DNA from: Anaerolineae bacterium
GTDB lineage: Bacteria; Chloroflexota; Anaerolineae; Promineifilales; Promineifilaceae
Direction: 5' to 3'
DNA: 37,532 bases
Assembly: GCA_023384355.1 (NCBI GenBank)
Contig: JAHDWL010000030.1
Location: 1 to 37,532 of the forward strand
This document shows, piece by piece, positions 22,311-30,670 of the stretch. Both the position numbers and the translations under genes were made by a program. The notes under the pieces are model-generated. The model was not told the origin of the DNA. It saw only the letters and a program-made list of their open reading frames with translations, and made no database searches. Position 1 is the first letter of the stretch; each line of letters opens with the position of its first letter.

Positions 22311-24149
22311 CAGCATCAGGGGCTGCCCGGTTAGTTCTTTCAACTCCTGGCCGGATAGCAAATGACTCAAGGTTTGGATAACCTGGGTCGAGCCGGGTAC
22401 AGGGGATACATAACTTGAGGTCCGGGCGAAGTAATTCAACGCCGGGATCGCGTAAATATCATCAATCGGAAGGGCGGCCAGTTCGGCCGCCTTTTTGATC
22501 GCGTCGAGGAAGTCGCCGTGGCCGTCGACCAGTTGCCGCTCTCGCGCCTGTCGTCCGGTCCAGACGCGCCCCAGACCGACCTCGTCGACCTGTTCCGATG
22601 AGATCTGACGTCCTTTGACGACGACTTTCCGGAACTGCTCGTAGGTGTCATCAACAGATTGCCGGAACAAATCGCGTTCCGTCTCGGTCCATGGTTCGCT
22701 GCCGCGAAATAGTCCGGCATGCTCGCCGCGAACCATGCTTTCCCGATTGACCGAGAGTTGGTCGAGGAGACCCGACGTACTGATTCGGGCGACGATTACG
22801 CCGATCGAGCCGGTGAGGGTGGCTTCCTGGCTCATAATAAACCTGGCCGGGGCGGAGATGTAATAACCACCGGATGCGGCGACGTTGCCCATGTAGACGA
22901 CGACAGGGATCTTGGCCGCAATCAGCTCGATCTGGCGGCCGATCAAATCCGAGGCGAGCGCCGATCCTCCGCCCGAATCGACGTGGAACACAAGCGCCGC
23001 CAGGTCCTTGCGTTTCTCCAGTCGTCGCAGTGCGCCGACAATGGTCTGTTCCCCGGCGACCGCCCCGCCAATGAACGGGATGGGCAGGTCGATTGGCGGC
23101 TTACGACTGGCGCCCATTGAGATGAGTCCCTCCAGCGACACAATGCCGACGTGTTTTCTCCCGCGGCGGTGGGGCTTTTCCATGAGGAGTTTGCGCGCTT
23201 CGGGCCAGGTCTTGATGATGGCCTGGGGGGCCTTTCTTTCACCGGCGCGGTCAGTTTTGGCCGAGGGTTGCTGCGTGGGGCTCGGCGGGATCGAATCTTT
23301 GGCCATCCGGCTTCCAAGCCGGCCGGCCAGTTCATCGTCATAGGCGATATGGTCGATGAGGCCTTTCTCCAGGGCTTTATCGGGCGTTAGCGGGGCTTGA
23401 TCGATCAAGACCTTGAGTTCAGCTTGTGAAAGATTGCGCCCGGTCGCCATGCCGGTTGTGATCATGTCGAACTGGTCGTCGAGCAACCAGTTCAATTGCC
23501 GGCGATGCTCCGGCGACATCTCCGACCGGCTGAAGCGGTCGAAGGCTGTCTTATAGGGGGAGATTTGGACGACCTCGGCCGACAGGCCGACGCGCTCCAG
23601 CGAATCCTTCAGAAAGGTAGTTTCGGTATAGAGGCCGAGCACCTCGAAGCGGGAGCTTGGCGGCACAACGATGAGATCCGCGGCCGTGGCGACGTAGTAA
23701 TGGGCCATGTCCAGATAGGGCGTGTAGACGATAGCCTCCTTGCCGGCGGCGCGCAGACGCAGGATGGCCGTGCGGAGATTCTGCAGCGTGGCCAGGCCCG
23801 CGTCGAACTCGCGAAGGATGAACACAACACCTCTGACATTTTGGGCATCAGCCACCCGCTGCAATTGCACGTTCAATTGCTGAATCGATTGCGGGTCGGG
23901 CGGCAAGGGCAGCCGGCGCTCGATGAATCCGCGTGGTGGGCCGCTCCTTTCGGGCAGCGAGCCGCCGACGGGCAACACGATGTAATCGAGGCGCACGTTT
24001 CGCATACGTTTAATGCCGTTGCGAAGTCCGACGCCCGCGGCCGACCAGCCGTCGTTGGCGCGATCGACGGCGTTATGTAAAGCACGTGCAAATTTTGATG
24101 ATGTATTCGTTGGTGATTCCGTATGTGGTGCGGATTCGTTCATATTCAT
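22284..24149 (-). CDS. sppA: Signal peptide peptidase SppA (protease IV), two-domain form
   Basis: A 621-aa serine peptidase of family S49, long (67K) form with tandem domains. The N-terminal domain holds the general-base Lys200 ('ISPYKTAFDRFSRSEMSP') and the C-terminal domain the nucleophile Ser396 ('HVDSGGGSALASD'), followed by 'NVAASGGYYISAPA' and 'TLTGSIGVI'. The usual substrates are cleaved signal peptides in the membrane. Unlike typical SppA I see no clear N-terminal TM helix; residues 1-50 are polar with a basic patch at 43-53. Residues 285-335 between domains are a basic, Pro-rich insertion. No SD is clear. The 3' end overlaps the GNAT gene on the other strand by 27 bases. Confidence 0.9.
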   Translation of the reverse strand: MNMNESAPHTESPTNTSSKFARALHNAVDRANDGWSAAGVGLRNGIKRMRNVRLDYIVLPVGGSLPERSGPPRGFIERRLPLPPDPQSIQQLNVQLQRVADAQNVRGVVFILREFDAGLATLQNLRTAILRLRAAGKEAIVYTPYLDMAHYYVATAADLIVVPPSSRFEVLGLYTETTFLKDSLERVGLSAEVVQISPYKTAFDRFSRSEMSPEHRRQLNWLLDDQFDMITTGMATGRNLSQAELKVLIDQAPLTPDKALEKGLIDHIAYDDELAGRLGSRMAKDSIPPSPTQQPSAKTDRAGERKAPQAIIKTWPEARKLLMEKPHRRGRKHVGIVSLEGLISMGASRKPPIDLPIPFIGGAVAGEQTIVGALRRLEKRKDLAALVFHVDSGGGSALASDLIGRQIELIAAKIPVVVYMGNVAASGGYYISAPARFIMSQEATLTGSIGVIVARISTSGLLDQLSVNRESMVRGEHAGLFRGSEPWTETERDLFRQSVDDTYEQFRKVVVKGRQISSEQVDEVGLGRVWTGRQARERQLVDGHGDFLDAIKKAAELAALPIDDIYAIPALNYFARTSSYVSPVPGSTQVIQTLSHLLSGQELKELTGQPLMLLPYDLRFR

Positions 24150-24299
24150 GCGGCGTGGATGATGCCTGGGTGGAGTTTAGTCCGATCGTTCGGGAGAGGT
24201 CAAGCGATCTGACGCCGGCAGATTGGCACGACGCGATCGCCGACGGTACTATTCGCATGAACAGCGGTGTTCAAGAGACAGTTGCCGGATGGATGGACT

Positions 24300-24962
24300 A
24301 TGATTCCAGAGAAGGACTTCGTCCTCGTTTTTGCCAACGGTATGATCGAGGAGATGGGGTGGGTCGAACCTTATTTGGCCAGGGCCGTTGCGATAATCGC
24401 CGCTGACGGTGGCTTGCGCTATCCCGTCGCTGCCGGGCGCATCCCCGATCTGCTCATTGGGGACCTTGACTCTTTGCCTGCCGGCCTTGCCGAAACTATA
24501 GAGACGTGGGAGATGGAGATCATCCGCCATCCTCGTGACAAGGACGAGACGGATCTGGAGCTGGCGTTGCTGCTGGCCGTACGCCGTTACCCCAACGCGA
24601 CCATTTTAGTGCTGGGCGGAACCGGCGGTCGCCTCGACCACACGGTGGCCAATATACTTTTGACGGCTCACCCGGATTTGCTGGGCCGGTCGATCCGTTT
24701 CCTGGAGGACCGGGAGCTGGCCTGGTTGGTCGCAGGCGAGACGGAGATTATCGGGCGGCCCGGCGATACGGTATCACTCATCCCTTTGGGCGGATCGGCA
24801 CGAGTGGCCGAGACGACGGGGTTACGCTGGCCGCTGACCGGCGACACGCTGGCCTTCGGGCCGGCTCGCGGCATCAGCAACGAGATGACGGCCGATCGAG
24901 CGATGGTTTGTCTTGAGAGCGGGCTGGTGTTGTGTGTTCATATCGCCCAGGCGTCCGGCTGA
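24300..24962 (+). CDS. thiN: Thiamine pyrophosphokinase
   Basis: A 220-aa enzyme that converts thiamine to thiamine diphosphate using ATP (EC 2.7.6.2). The signature blocks are present: 'IIAADGGLRYPVAAGRIPDLLIGDLDS' with its acidic metal-binding residues, 'HPRDKDETDLELAL', and 'GGTGGRLDHTVANI'. The C-terminal beta-sandwich binds thiamine. I start at the ATG 24300 since homologues begin shortly before this strand; a GTG at 24267 would add 11 residues. It is divergent from sppA with a 150-bp gap. I looked for a TPP riboswitch in that gap and found none, in keeping with TPK acting in salvage. Confidence 0.9.
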   Translation: MIPEKDFVLVFANGMIEEMGWVEPYLARAVAIIAADGGLRYPVAAGRIPDLLIGDLDSLPAGLAETIETWEMEIIRHPRDKDETDLELALLLAVRRYPNATILVLGGTGGRLDHTVANILLTAHPDLLGRSIRFLEDRELAWLVAGETEIIGRPGDTVSLIPLGGSARVAETTGLRWPLTGDTLAFGPARGISNEMTADRAMVCLESGLVLCVHIAQASG

Positions 24963-25042
24963 GTGCCCCCGGATGGCATGTTGTGGCTTGCCCTCGCTAA
25001 TACGGCCGGCAGAAACAACAGTGGAAATGATCCCGCCCTCTC

Positions 25043-25051
25043 TGGTATACT
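25043..25051 (+). promoter_or_regulatory. Extended -10 promoter of the VUT transporter gene
   Basis: TGGTATACT is a TGn-extended -10 (TATACT at 25046-25051); no clear -35. The predicted start is at about 25058, just before the pseudoknot element, so the RNA motif would form the 5' end of the transcript. Confidence 0.5.
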
Positions 25052-25058
25052 ACCCCGC

Positions 25059-25092
25059 GCCGGTGGCAGACTACCCGGCTAATTAAAACTGC
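25059..25092 (+). promoter_or_regulatory. preQ1-I-like riboswitch aptamer
   Basis: A short H-type pseudoknot: P1 GCCGG (25059-25063) with CCGGC (25075-25079), P2 GCAG (25066-25069) with CTGC (25089-25092), and an A-rich third loop TAATTAAAA. This matches class I preQ1 layout. The U after P1 (25064) and the C just before the P1 3' strand (25074) occupy the places of U6 and C17, which contact preQ1 in the B. subtilis aptamer. Loop 2 is one base short, and the usual UUC and ACUAA sequences differ by compensating P2 pairs. It precedes a queuosine-precursor-type transporter. A GGCGG/CCGCC hairpin (25093-25111) lies between it and the SD. Confidence 0.5.
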
Positions 25093-25133
25093 GGCGGTCG
25101 ATGCACCCGCCTCAACAAAACAAGGAGAAGTAA

Positions 25134-25838
25134 ATGACCCAAGCTGAAACGCCGGCCGTTGCCCCTCGCGCAACGGCCATTTCATTTAACCGGGTGGCGA
25201 TTGTCGTCGTCAGTTCATATGCCGGCGCGCAGATGCTCTCCGACATCGCCAGCCTGAAGATCGGCGTGGTCGCCGGGCTGGCCGTCGATATGGGAACCTT
25301 CATCTATCCCATAACATTCACCCTGCGTGACGTCGTTCACAAGGTGCTGGGCAAACGCAACGCGCAGACGCTCATCGTCATGGCCGCCATCATCAATCTG
25401 ATCATGGCGTTATATTTGCAATGGGTCGCGCGCGTACCAAGCGACCCGGCCTGGGGGCTGGGCGAGTCATTCAGCGCCATTCTGGGCCCTGTCTGGCGAA
25501 TCGTCATCGCCTCGATTTTGGCCGAGATCGTCAGCGAGTTAGTCGATACAGAGGTTTACCACTGGTTTGTGACGCGGGTGACGACTCGCTACCAATGGGC
25601 GCGCGTGCTCGCCAGCAACAGCATCAGTATCCCCATCGACAATCTCATCTTTGCCGTGGTCGCCTTTGCACCCTTGCCCGGATTGGAAAACAGCCCGCTT
25701 AGTTTGCCATGGGCGGTTGTTTGGCAGATATTCCTGTTCAACCTGATCGTGAAATTTGGGGTGACGATCGTTAGCCTGCCGCTGATCTACGTGACGCCCG
25801 ACCCGGACTGGAGCCAGCGTGAGGAGAGCGACCGCTAA
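25134..25838 (+). CDS. yhhQ: VUT-family transporter (YhhQ-like queuosine precursor transporter)
   Basis: A 234-aa integral membrane protein of the VUT/YhhQ family (PF02592), the family that takes up queuosine precursors (preQ0/preQ1). About six hydrophobic helices are visible, with family blocks 'SSYAGAQMLSDIAS', 'GTFIYPITFTLRDVVHKVLG', 'SILAEIVSELVDTEVYHW' and 'RVLASNSISIPIDNLIF'. AAGGAG lies six bases before the ATG. Its stop overlaps the stop region of convergent rlmN by four bases. The upstream preQ1-like pseudoknot supports a queuosine role, and tRNA/rRNA modification is also the theme of the rlmN neighbour. No queuosine synthesis genes are in the window. Confidence 0.88.
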   Translation: MTQAETPAVAPRATAISFNRVAIVVVSSYAGAQMLSDIASLKIGVVAGLAVDMGTFIYPITFTLRDVVHKVLGKRNAQTLIVMAAIINLIMALYLQWVARVPSDPAWGLGESFSAILGPVWRIVIASILAEIVSELVDTEVYHWFVTRVTTRYQWARVLASNSISIPIDNLIFAVVAFAPLPGLENSPLSLPWAVVWQIFLFNLIVKFGVTIVSLPLIYVTPDPDWSQREESDR

Positions 25839-26890
25839 CGCGCCAGGGTTGTGGCCAACTGACCGCAGCCGGCGGCGACGTCGATGCCTCGCCGCTGGCG
25901 GACGGTGCTCGGCAGCTCGTATTCGGCCAGGATTGACTGGAAGAGCCGGATGGCGCGTAAATCGGCCGGTTGTCCTTCGTAACCCTGTGTGGGGTTCAGC
26001 GGGATCAGGTTGACATGGGCATCGAGGCCATGCAGCAAGCGCCCCAAGGCGTGCGCCTGTTCCGGGCTGTCGTTCTGACCGTGGATCAGCGCCCATTCAA
26101 AAAACACCCGGCGATGAAGGGTCTCGCTGTAGTCGCGGCAGGCGTTGATCAATTCCGTCAGCGACCAGCGGCGAGCGGTTGGGACCAGCCGGAGACGTTC
26201 GGCGTCGGTCGCGCCGTGGAGGCTCACGGCCAGCCGGAACGGCCGCCGCTCCTCGGTCAGCCGGCGGATGCCGGGGACGACGCCGACCGTGCTGAGGGTG
26301 ATGAAACGCGGGGCGATGGCCAAACCGCGATGATCCATCACTGTCTCCATGGCGGCCATCGTGGCGTCGTAGTTATGCAGCGGCTCGCCCATGCCCATCA
26401 GCACGATATTGCGCAAAACTTCCCCGCGGGCGCGCAAGAATCGGGCGATGTGGAGCACCTGCGCGACGATCTCGCCCGCGCTCAAGTGACGCCGGAAACC
26501 CATCTGCCCGGTGGCGCAAAAGACGCAGCCCATGGCGCAGCCGACCTGGGTGCTGACACATACCGTGGCGCGGCCGCGGAAATACATCAGGACCGTTTCA
26601 ATCGCCTGGTCGTCGCGCAAGCCGAGCAAATATTTGGTCGTGTGGCCATCCTCGCTCTCGATCCGGCTGCGGACGGTCAGAATGCCTGGAACCGAATCCC
26701 GCGCCAATCGCGCGCTGAGATCGGGCTTCAAGCCCTGGATCGCCGCGGGATCGGTCGCCAGGTCGCGGTATAGTCCGGCCCAGACCAGCCCCGCGTAATA
26801 GTCGCTATATCCCCAACCGTCGAGAAGCTCGCGCATTTCCACGCGGTTCAGGTCGTATAGATTGAGAGTCGTATTGCTTGCGGCAGGCAT
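25835..26890 (-). CDS. rlmN: 23S rRNA (A2503-C2)/tRNA (A37-C2) methyltransferase RlmN
   Basis: A 351-aa radical SAM methyltransferase that methylates C2 of A2503 in 23S rRNA and A37 in some tRNAs. The cluster motif C118-x3-C122-x2-C125 ('GCAMGCVFC') is present, and the mechanistic C-terminal cysteine is Cys342 ('AAGCGQ'). Other RlmN blocks are 'LMGMGEPLHNYD', 'STVGVVPGIRRL' and 'LAVSLHGA'. I use the ATG 26890; a longer frame exists to 27064 but adds no homologous sequence and would cross the divergent gene. A TACAAT -10 ends six bases before the ATG, so the mRNA is probably leaderless; no SD is seen. Confidence 0.95.
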   Translation of the reverse strand: MPAASNTTLNLYDLNRVEMRELLDGWGYSDYYAGLVWAGLYRDLATDPAAIQGLKPDLSARLARDSVPGILTVRSRIESEDGHTTKYLLGLRDDQAIETVLMYFRGRATVCVSTQVGCAMGCVFCATGQMGFRRHLSAGEIVAQVLHIARFLRARGEVLRNIVLMGMGEPLHNYDATMAAMETVMDHRGLAIAPRFITLSTVGVVPGIRRLTEERRPFRLAVSLHGATDAERLRLVPTARRWSLTELINACRDYSETLHRRVFFEWALIHGQNDSPEQAHALGRLLHGLDAHVNLIPLNPTQGYEGQPADLRAIRLFQSILAEYELPSTVRQRRGIDVAAGCGQLATTLAR

Positions 26891-26896
26891 AATGGG

Positions 26897-26902
26897 ATTG
26901 TA
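26897..26902 (-). promoter_or_regulatory. -10 element giving a leaderless rlmN mRNA
   Basis: TACAAT (26902-26897, minus strand) lies six bases upstream of the rlmN ATG, so transcription would begin at the start codon. The context GCTACAATCC is repeated at the divergent exonuclease gene. Confidence 0.45.
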
Positions 26903-26961
26903 GCGTGCCGGGGGATGTGCATCAACGCCGGAGCAGGAGAGGTTCCCGGACAGATCGAACG

Positions 26962-26970
26962 TGCTACAAT
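26962..26970 (+). promoter_or_regulatory. Extended -10 giving a leaderless exonuclease III mRNA
   Basis: TGCTACAAT is a TGn-extended -10 (TACAAT at 26965-26970) with seven bases to the ATG at 26978. No SD is present. This mirrors the rlmN promoter. Confidence 0.5.
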
Positions 26971-26977
26971 CCGGCCT

Positions 26978-27766
26978 ATGCTCAGGTTTTATAGCTGGAA
27001 TGTCAACGGGTTGCGGGCGGTGGATCGCAAGGGTATTTTTCTCGATTGGTTGGCGCAAACCCAACCGGACATCGCCGGATTGCAGGAGACGAAGTGCAAT
27101 CCCGGCCAGCTGGACGAGCGTTTACTCGCGCCACCGGGATACCATACCTACTGGGCATCGGCCGAGCGCGGCGGCTATAGCGGCGTGGCGCTCTATTGCA
27201 AGCGCGAACCGATCGCGGTTCAGATCGGCCTGGGTGTTGACGAGTACGATCGGGAGGGGCGCACCATCGTGGCCGACTTCGGCGATTTCGTCTTCATTAA
27301 CGCCTATTTTCCCAACGGCGGCCGCGATCACGCGCGCGTGCCGTTCAAGATGCAATATAACGCCGATTTCCTGAGCTTCATCAACGGTCTACGGGCGCAA
27401 GGTCGCTCAATAATTTTCTGCGGCGACGTCAACACTTCCCATCAAGAGATAGACCTGGCCCGGCCACGACAAAACCGAAACACGACCGGTTTTATGCCCA
27501 TCGAGCGGGAGTGGATCGACGAGGTTGTCAATTCAGGCTACGTTGACACATTTCGCGCCCGATATCCTGATCTGGAAGGGGCGTACACCTGGTGGGCACA
27601 ATTCACCTCCTCGCGCGAGAAGAATGTCGGCTGGCGGCTGGATTATTTCTTTGTCTCGCCCGATTTATGGCCACAAGTCGTCGATGCCGCCATTCACCCG
27701 GAATTTTACGGCTCCGATCACTGTCCGGTGAGCCTGACGATTGATTTGGGGATGGACAGGCGGTGA
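26978..27766 (+). CDS. xth: Exodeoxyribonuclease III (ExoIII/AP endonuclease family)
   Basis: A 262-aa Mg2+-dependent nuclease that cuts DNA at abasic sites and trims 3' ends in base excision repair. Motifs are complete: 'SWNVNGLRA', 'LQETKC' (metal-binding Glu), 'YFPNGGRDHARVPFKMQ', 'FCGDVNTSHQEIDLARP' (catalytic Asp and Asn), 'WRLDYFF' and 'GSDHCPV' (catalytic Asp-His). The ATG at 26978 is chosen since the conserved first strand begins there; the upstream part of the open frame holds the promoter. Length is standard. It is divergent from rlmN with a shared 87-bp promoter region. The next gene begins 15 bases after its stop. Confidence 0.95.
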   Translation: MLRFYSWNVNGLRAVDRKGIFLDWLAQTQPDIAGLQETKCNPGQLDERLLAPPGYHTYWASAERGGYSGVALYCKREPIAVQIGLGVDEYDREGRTIVADFGDFVFINAYFPNGGRDHARVPFKMQYNADFLSFINGLRAQGRSIIFCGDVNTSHQEIDLARPRQNRNTTGFMPIEREWIDEVVNSGYVDTFRARYPDLEGAYTWWAQFTSSREKNVGWRLDYFFVSPDLWPQVVDAAIHPEFYGSDHCPVSLTIDLGMDRR

Positions 27767-27781
27767 GGGCCGCGGCCGATC

Positions 27782-29710
27782 GTGAGTAAGATGACGCGCC
27801 GGGAATTAGCCCTCTTGCTGGCTATCCTGCTTCTGGCGGCCGTTGTCCGTCTGGCCCGGCCGGACCTGACAGAATTCAAGGCTGATGAGGGACGACTGCT
27901 CACCGCCGCCCTCACGATGAGCGACGGCCAATTCGCCCTGCGAGGGATCAGCAGTTCGGTCGGCCTGCCCAACGCGCCTATGAGCGTCTGGCTCTATGCC
28001 TTGCCGTTGGTCGTCTGGTCGCACCCTTACGCGGCGACGCTTTTCACCGGCTTGTTGGGCGTTGTTGCGGTGGGCGGTGTTTACTGGCTGGCGCGTCGCT
28101 ATTGGGGGATCGGCGCGGCCGTTTGCGCGGCGACCATGCTGGCTGTCAGCCCGTGGGCGATCGTCTTTTCTCGTAAAATATGGGCCCAGAATTTGTTGCC
28201 GGCATTTGTCGTGGGCTGGGCAATTGCGGCCGTTCTCACCTATGTGGAACGACGACGGGCATTTCTCATTCTCCATATCCTTTGCCTGGCGATCGCGGTT
28301 CAGATCCATCCGGGAGCGATCAGCCTTGTTCCCGCCACATTGCTCTTGCTGATCGTCTTTCGGCGGCGTGTTGATTGGCGCTATCTGGCGGCAGGTGTGC
28401 TCCTGTCGGCGCTGACGGCCGTGCCGTTTTTATGGTACTTGTGGTCTCGTTTTCGGGCTGATGGTGGATTGGCAATGGCTTCCGGTCAATCAAGCCCACA
28501 CTTTTCATTTGACGCCGTCAGCCTGATCTCCGACATTCTATCCGGACAGGGTATCGCCGCCCTTGCTGGCCCGAACTACAACGGCTTCCCGGCCGAGAGC
28601 GCGATCCGCTTGTTGTGGCTGGCGCTTGTTGTGGCCGGCGCAGGCTGGGCAGTTTGGAAGATCGCCCGCACCCCGCGCGAGCCGGCGGCACAAACGGCGT
28701 TCATTTGCCTTGTCTGGCTTTTGGCCCCCGTTGCCGTTTTTCTGTGGCAATGGACGCCGCCGTATATCCATTATTTCATCCTCGCGATACCGGCGGCTTT
28801 TTTGCTGGCCGGGGGGGTCTGGGGCGAGATGGCAAGCCGTGTTCGACCGCCTGTCAAGGTGGTCGCATGGTCGGCATTCGTAGTTGTCTCCGCGCTCCAA
28901 CTGGCTATATGGGCCAACATGATGGCGGTCGTTGCCCGCGACCCGATGGCCGGCGGATTCGGCATCCCTCTTGGGGTCAAGCTGGCCGCGGCTGATGGCG
29001 CTCGCCGCCTGCTGGACGAGACGGAAGCGATCGAAATTCTCGTCGCCGGCGACGGGGCTAACCCGGAGCAGCAGGACTTCCCGGCGGAGTTCCGGGCCTT
29101 GCTCCATGGTGTGCCGCTGCGTTATGTCGATCTGAAGCAGGAGGCGGTGTTTCCCGCCACTCCGTCGGTCGTGTTGCTCGATACCTCTGCGGCCGATGGC
29201 CCATCGTCCGCCAGAGACCTGTATCTTGTCCCGTCGGGTGAGTGGGATTCGTTCGCGATTCCCGGCGGCGATCTGGCGTATTCCGTTCGGGCGATGCCCG
29301 CGGCCGCCACGCCGTCGATCGTGAGCAATATCGAACCGCCGCCGCTATTGGCTAATTTTGTGCGCCTGATCGGTTACGATGACCGGCGACTTCTGGGTGA
29401 AGGGGTGTGGGATATTTACTGGCGTCCGGCGGATAATCCTGATGCCAGTGATTACCACTTCTTCAATCACCTGCTGGATGGATCCGGCCGGCGAGTGGTG
29501 CAGGTGGATGGTGCAGCGTTCGCCGGCCCACAGTGGCGTGCCGGGGATGTCGTCATCAGCCGCTTTTGGCTGGCTGTCCCCAATGAGTTGGATCCTCCTC
29601 CAGCGATGAGCATCGGCATGTATCGCTTCCCGTCCATCGAAAGCGTGCCGATTCTTGATGAGGCGGCAAACCCGGCGGGAGATGCGGTCACCATCCCGTT
29701 AGGTGACTGA
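27782..29710 (+). CDS. PMT/ArnT-like glycosyltransferase, polytopic membrane protein
   Basis: A 642-aa GT-C fold membrane protein. The N-terminal two-thirds hold about 10-11 TM helices; the first loop contains 'EFKADEGRLL', matching the acidic D/E motif that GT-C transferases use to bind the lipid-linked sugar. Blocks such as 'APMSVWLYALPL', 'AATMLAVSPWAIVFSRKIWAQNL' and 'AIAVQIHPGAISLVPATLLLL' fit the dolichyl-phosphate-mannose/ArnT group. The last ~250 residues are a soluble, strand-rich domain ('LANFVRLIGYDDRRLLGEGVWDIYW') seen in similar proteins. The start is GTG 27782 or ATG 27791; neither has a strong SD. It probably glycosylates proteins or cell-envelope glycans; the acceptor is unknown. 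Convergent with folK. Confidence 0.8.
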   Translation: MSKMTRRELALLLAILLLAAVVRLARPDLTEFKADEGRLLTAALTMSDGQFALRGISSSVGLPNAPMSVWLYALPLVVWSHPYAATLFTGLLGVVAVGGVYWLARRYWGIGAAVCAATMLAVSPWAIVFSRKIWAQNLLPAFVVGWAIAAVLTYVERRRAFLILHILCLAIAVQIHPGAISLVPATLLLLIVFRRRVDWRYLAAGVLLSALTAVPFLWYLWSRFRADGGLAMASGQSSPHFSFDAVSLISDILSGQGIAALAGPNYNGFPAESAIRLLWLALVVAGAGWAVWKIARTPREPAAQTAFICLVWLLAPVAVFLWQWTPPYIHYFILAIPAAFLLAGGVWGEMASRVRPPVKVVAWSAFVVVSALQLAIWANMMAVVARDPMAGGFGIPLGVKLAAADGARRLLDETEAIEILVAGDGANPEQQDFPAEFRALLHGVPLRYVDLKQEAVFPATPSVVLLDTSAADGPSSARDLYLVPSGEWDSFAIPGGDLAYSVRAMPAAATPSIVSNIEPPPLLANFVRLIGYDDRRLLGEGVWDIYWRPADNPDASDYHFFNHLLDGSGRRVVQVDGAAFAGPQWRAGDVVISRFWLAVPNELDPPPAMSIGMYRFPSIESVPILDEAANPAGDAVTIPLGD

Positions 29711-29728
29711 CCGAACTGCCGTGATCTG

Positions 29729-30268
29729 TCAGTCGATAACGATATCCGGCCGAGGTCGGAAAACAGCCTTGCCAGTATCGATGCCGGACAACAAGCGGTC
29801 GGCAATATCACGAAGAAGCTCGCCGGTTTCGGGGTGCGGCGTGTCCGGTAACAACTCGGCGACGGGCACGGCGCAATGAGCGTAACGCAGGAGATCGGGA
29901 TCGGGAATGTGATGAGGGCGGCCATCAGCCGGCACGTAGTCAATGATCAGGTTGCCGAAGAGGGCGATATCGAGGTCGATCGTCCGCGCGGCGAATTTGT
30001 CGCTGGTGCGCTTGCGGCCGAGCCTCTGCTCGATGTTTGCCAATAAGGCGTCCTTCAACTGCTCTGGCGATAGATCGGTGAGGAGGATTAGCGCCGCGTT
30101 GAAATAGCTCGGCTGATCCTGAATAGCGCCTGCGGCCGTCGTCTCATAGACGGTGGATGTCGCCAGGACATGTGCCATATTGCGCAACATGGCCACGGCC
30201 GCCGGGATATTGCGCTCCTTGTCAATGTTGGATCCGAGGAGCACAACGGCGTGATGATGCTTTCCCAT
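29729..30268 (-). CDS. folK: 2-amino-4-hydroxy-6-hydroxymethyldihydropteridine pyrophosphokinase
   Basis: A 179-aa HPPK that pyrophosphorylates the pterin in folate synthesis, using ATP. Signature segments are 'VVLLGSNIDKERNI', 'TSTVYETTAAGAIQDQPSYFNAALI', 'EQRLGRKRTSDKFAARTIDLDIALFG' (metal-binding Asp pair in DLD) and 'PHHIPDPDLLRYAHCAVPVAEL'. Length is usual. It lies 17 bases after folB, the enzyme of the previous step, and is convergent with the glycosyltransferase. The three-gene order deacetylase-folB-folK with tiny gaps suggests one operon. Confidence 0.95.
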   Translation of the reverse strand: MGKHHHAVVLLGSNIDKERNIPAAVAMLRNMAHVLATSTVYETTAAGAIQDQPSYFNAALILLTDLSPEQLKDALLANIEQRLGRKRTSDKFAARTIDLDIALFGNLIIDYVPADGRPHHIPDPDLLRYAHCAVPVAELLPDTPHPETGELLRDIADRLLSGIDTGKAVFRPRPDIVID

Positions 30269-30285
30269 GATGCCGTATTCGATGC

Positions 30286-30666
30286 CTAGAGGGGGGTGAG
30301 ACCAAAATCCTCGCGAAACCGGTCGATCTCGATCCCGACGGATCGGGCAAAGCGGAGAGCGCCGGGCTTTTCCACGCGCACCTGCACGCGGCTGACGGGG
30401 AAATCGGTCAGGATCAGCCGGGCGATTTCGGTGACCAGCCGCTCCACCAGGAGGAACGAGGATTCTTCGATGAAATCGAACACCTTTTTGCTAACATCCT
30501 TGTAATTAGCGGCGTCGGCTATGTCATCGCTCGCGGCCGCGCGGCTGATGTCGGTGTAGAAGACGATATTGACCAGAATGTCCTGTTTTTTGACCCGCTC
30601 GTCCGGGTTGATGCCGATGATGCCGCGAACCAGCAGATCCCTGATGATAACCTTGTCCATTTTCAA
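30286..30666 (-). CDS. folB: Dihydroneopterin aldolase
   Basis: A 126-aa enzyme that cleaves 7,8-dihydroneopterin to the HPPK substrate and glycolaldehyde in folate synthesis. It shows the family N-terminus 'DKVIIRDLLVRGIIGINPDER', the central 'ANYKDVSKKVFDFIEESSFLLVERLVTEIARLIL' and the C-terminal 'VSRVQVRVEKPGALRFARSVGIEI' with the conserved Lys. It starts four bases after the deacetylase stop and is followed by folK. The second Met (residue 3) is an equally possible start. Confidence 0.95.
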   Translation of the reverse strand: MKMDKVIIRDLLVRGIIGINPDERVKKQDILVNIVFYTDISRAAASDDIADAANYKDVSKKVFDFIEESSFLLVERLVTEIARLILTDFPVSRVQVRVEKPGALRFARSVGIEIDRFREDFGLTPL

Positions 30667-30670
30667 TCCT

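Noticed and set aside
24150-24299. TPP riboswitch before thiamine pyrophosphokinase
   Set aside because: The CUGAGA-type and GAUAAUGCCAGCG-type conserved segments are absent on either strand of the gap.
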